Assembly (NCBI GenBank): GCA_035454085.1
Contig: DAOTEJ010000040.1
Coordinates: 1 to 22,138 of the forward strand
Direction: 5' to 3'
Length of the DNA: 22,138 nucleotides
Source: DAOTEJ01 sp035454085
GTDB taxonomy: Bacteria; Pseudomonadota; Gammaproteobacteria; Burkholderiales; Burkholderiaceae_F
Under the pieces are notes generated by a model. The model saw nothing but the letters and a program-made list of their open reading frames with translations, searched no databases and was not told the DNA's origin. Positions 20,500 through 22,138 of the stretch are shown piece after piece (the first letter of the stretch is position 1; every line of letters begins with the position of its first letter). The position numbers were made by a program, and so were the translations under genes.

Positions 20500-21465
20500 A
20501 TGAAGACCTGGATCGCCGGACTCGTGGTCGGTGTGATGGCCGCGAGCTTCGCCTTTGACGCGGAAGCGCAGCGCCGCCTGGGGGGTGGCAAGACCTTCGG
20601 GAAGCAGTCGACCCCGGTGCAGCAGCGCCAGGCCACGCCCCCGCAGCAGCAGCCTCAGGCAACGCCGGCCCAGCAGGCCAACCAGCCTGCCGCTGCGCCC
20701 ACTGCCGCAGGCGCCGCGACCGCTGGCGCAGCCAAGGCCGCCAGCCCGATGCGCGGCGCCCTGATGGGGCTGGCCGCCGGCCTCGGCCTGATGGCACTCG
20801 CATCCTGGCTCGGCTTCGGCGAGGCCTTCGCCACCTTCCTGCTGTTCGCGCTCGCGGGCGTGCTGATCCTCACGCTCATCGGTTTCCTGATGCGTCGCCG
20901 TGCGGCGCCCGCTCCCGCGTATGCCGGGCGCGGCCCCGGGCCGGCCACCTACGGCCCGGTGGGCTACGAGACCAGCCCCGCGCCGCAGCCCCTGCAGCGC
21001 ACCGCGGTCGAGCCGGCCGCTGCGGCCGCACGCCCGGGGTCGGCCATGGACGCCTTCACGCGCGGCTCCGCCGACGCGCCGATCGCGCCCTGGGGCATCC
21101 CGGCGGGCTTCGACACGCCGGCGTTCGTGGCGCAGGCCAAGTCGTACTTCACGCGTCTGCAGGGTGCCTGGGACAACGGAAGCCTCGACCAGCTGTCGGA
21201 GTTCACTACCAACGACATGTTCATCGCGCTCACCCACGAGCTGCGCAGTCGCGGTGCGGGCGAGCATCACACCGAGGTCGTCACCCTCGAGGCCGAGCTG
21301 CTGGGCATCGAGTCCGGCGCCACCGAGCACATGGCCAGCGTGAAGTTCGACGGCACGCTCAAGATCGACGGCGAGATCGAGCGCGTCCACGAGGTCTGGA
21401 ATCTGGTCAAGCCGGTCGACGGCAAGACGGGCTGGCTGCTGGCCGGGATCCAGCAGCTCAGTTGA
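20500..21465 (+). CDS. Tim44-like domain membrane protein
   Basis: A 321-residue protein with a signal peptide (about 1-23, ending DAEA), then RRLGGGKTFGKQ and a Gln/Ala/Pro-rich stretch, two membrane segments at about 83-128 (PMRGALMGLAAGLGLM; LLFALAGVLILTLIGFLM), and a C-terminal Tim44-like domain (about 190-321: FVAQAKSYFTRLQGAWDNGS, FTTNDMFIALTHELRSRG, LEAELLGIESG). Bacterial homologues of mitochondrial Tim44 lie in the envelope; their function is not settled. It has a strong ribosome-binding site AAGGAGG (20487-20493). The position between ubiE and ubiJ is, as I recall, common in betaproteobacteria. A long gap with three hairpins separates it from ubiJ. Confidence 0.88.
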   Translation: MKTWIAGLVVGVMAASFAFDAEAQRRLGGGKTFGKQSTPVQQRQATPPQQQPQATPAQQANQPAAAPTAAGAATAGAAKAASPMRGALMGLAAGLGLMALASWLGFGEAFATFLLFALAGVLILTLIGFLMRRRAAPAPAYAGRGPGPATYGPVGYETSPAPQPLQRTAVEPAAAAARPGSAMDAFTRGSADAPIAPWGIPAGFDTPAFVAQAKSYFTRLQGAWDNGSLDQLSEFTTNDMFIALTHELRSRGAGEHHTEVVTLEAELLGIESGATEHMASVKFDGTLKIDGEIERVHEVWNLVKPVDGKTGWLLAGIQQLS

Positions 21466-21467
21466 GC

Positions 21468-21535
21468 CCTCACGCGCACAGGTGAGGCGCGCCCGCAACG
21501 GTGCGCCTGCCGCCTGCACCCCGCGATCGGCGGGG
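21468..21535 (+). other. Two hairpins in the Tim44-ubiJ gap
   Basis: CCTCAC/GTGAGG (21468-21473 with 21482-21487) begins 3 nt after the Tim44 stop, and CCCCGC/GCGGGG (21519-21524 with 21530-21535) follows with loop GATCG. Neither has a T-tract. Together with the next hairpin they fill most of the 134-bp gap. Confidence 0.4.
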
Positions 21536-21554
21536 CTGCGCGAATCTGAGCAAG

Positions 21555-21586
21555 AATGCCAAGGCGCCTGCGGGCGCTTTTGCATT
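21555..21586 (+). terminator. Strong hairpin with T-tract between the Tim44 gene and ubiJ
   Basis: AAGGCGCC (21561-21568) pairs with GGCGCTTT (21573-21580) around TGCG, and the stem extends across one mismatch through AATGC (21555-21559) with GCATT (21582-21586), 13 pairs in all. The TTTT of 21578-21581 gives it terminator character. The ubiJ ribosome-binding site starts three bases after the hairpin. Confidence 0.65.
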
Positions 21587-21599
21587 TCGGAGTACACGC

Positions 21600-22138
21600 T
21601 TGATCGACACCCTTGCCAGCCAGGCCGCCGTCGGCGCCATCAACCGCATGCTCGATCGCGAGGCCTGGGCGCGCACCAAGCTCGTCCCCTTCGCCGGGCG
21701 TAGTGCGCGCTTCGACGTGCCGCCCTTCGCCCTGCTGCTGCGCGTGACCGACGAGGGACGCCTTGCCGCCGAGGCCGACGCCAGCCCCGCTGTCACCGTG
21801 CGTGCGTCCCTCGCCTCGCTGCCGCTCGCGCTGACCGATCCCAAGGCCCTGATGCGCGACGTGCGCCTCGAGGGCGACGCCGACTTCGCCCAGGCCTTGT
21901 CCTTCGTTCTGCAGAACCTGCGCCCCGAGCCCGAAGAGGAACTCTCGCGCTTCGTGGGCGACGCGGCCGCACAGCGCCTCGTGGCACTGGCGCGCGGCGC
22001 GCTCGCGCAAGCCCGCAGCGGCGGCGAGCGCCTCGCGCAGAGCGCGGCCGACTACTTCACTGCCGAGCAACCCATGCTGGCCACGCGTGCCGAGGTCCAG
22101 GCGTTCAGCGCCGAGGTGGGCGCCCAGCGCGACGACAC
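21600..22138 (+). CDS. ubiJ: Ubiquinone biosynthesis accessory factor UbiJ (SCP2 domain), 3' end outside window
   Basis: The frame is open from a TTG at 21600 to the right edge (179 complete codons). GGAG at 21589-21592, 7 nt ahead, supports this start. The protein has an SCP2-type sterol/lipid-binding domain (about 20-115: LVPFAGRSARFDVPPFALLL, PAVTVRASLASLPLALTD, DVRLEGDADFAQALSFVL), then a helix rich in Ala/Glu (ELSRFVGDAAAQRLVALARG, AADYFTAEQPMLATRAEV), as in UbiJ. UbiJ binds ubiquinone intermediates and organises the soluble Ubi complex with UbiK. The context after ubiE agrees; ubiB is expected next, beyond the window. Confidence 0.88.
   Translation, partial: MIDTLASQAAVGAINRMLDREAWARTKLVPFAGRSARFDVPPFALLLRVTDEGRLAAEADASPAVTVRASLASLPLALTDPKALMRDVRLEGDADFAQALSFVLQNLRPEPEEELSRFVGDAAAQRLVALARGALAQARSGGERLAQSAADYFTAEQPMLATRAEVQAFSAEVGAQRDD

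Noticed and set aside
20437..21597. 386-residue minus-strand open frame opposite the Tim44 gene
   Set aside because: Covers a convincing + strand gene with signal peptide and Tim44 domain; composition typical of a GC shadow frame.

Overview
This is a GC-rich, densely packed chromosomal window that looks like core genome of a betaproteobacterium (Burkholderiales/Rhodocyclales type). That call rests on recognisable genes and their order (atpD-atpC, hemE-priA, a pilVWX-pilY1 minor-pilin cluster, DUF971-ubiE-Tim44-ubiJ), not on any search. I see no insertion sequence, prophage, CRISPR array or rRNA. Almost all genes lie on the + strand; the exceptions are a DUF167 gene and a tRNA-Arg(CCG).

Layout. 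1-1083: the end of the ATP synthase operon (3' part of atpD, complete atpC) closed by a UUCG-loop terminator. 1165-3730: a universal stress protein followed 19 nt later by a TonB-dependent receptor closely resembling E. coli YncD/PqqU, the pyrroloquinoline quinone receptor. 3731-4563: a small exported Ala/Lys-rich protein with a hairpin-rich leader, convergent with a DUF167 (YggU-type) gene; the terminator of the first is also the last codons of the second. 4578-7963: hemE, then two DnaA-box-like sites, then priA. 8038-9694: a tightly coupled trio of COG4315-type lipoprotein, ECF sigma factor and membrane anti-sigma factor.

9855-17772 is the most distinctive part: pilV, pilW, pilX and pilY1 (1255 aa), then a GspH/FimT-type pseudopilin, a DUF3108 protein with a TonB-like membrane anchor translationally coupled to it, and a second paralogous GspH/FimT pseudopilin. 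These encode minor (priming) pilins and the tip adhesin of a type IV pilus. PilY1 seems to lack both the usual calcium-loop acidic residues and the vWA metal motif, whereas both pseudopilins carry an Asp/Asn-Gly loop of calcium-binding appearance.

17854-22138: tRNA-Arg(CCG) on the minus strand, divergent from a membrane-anchored cytochrome c with three c5-like haem domains, then DUF971, ubiE, a Tim44-like membrane protein and the start of ubiJ (SCP2), i.e. ubiquinone biosynthesis. The ubiJ gene runs off the right edge. No wholly new multi-gene system can be shown from sequence alone. The best candidates for something under-described are the FimT-DUF3108-FimT module behind pilY1, the lipoprotein/ECF/anti-sigma trio with a possible ECF promoter in front of pilV, and several short hairpins placed on or beside ribosome-binding sites.
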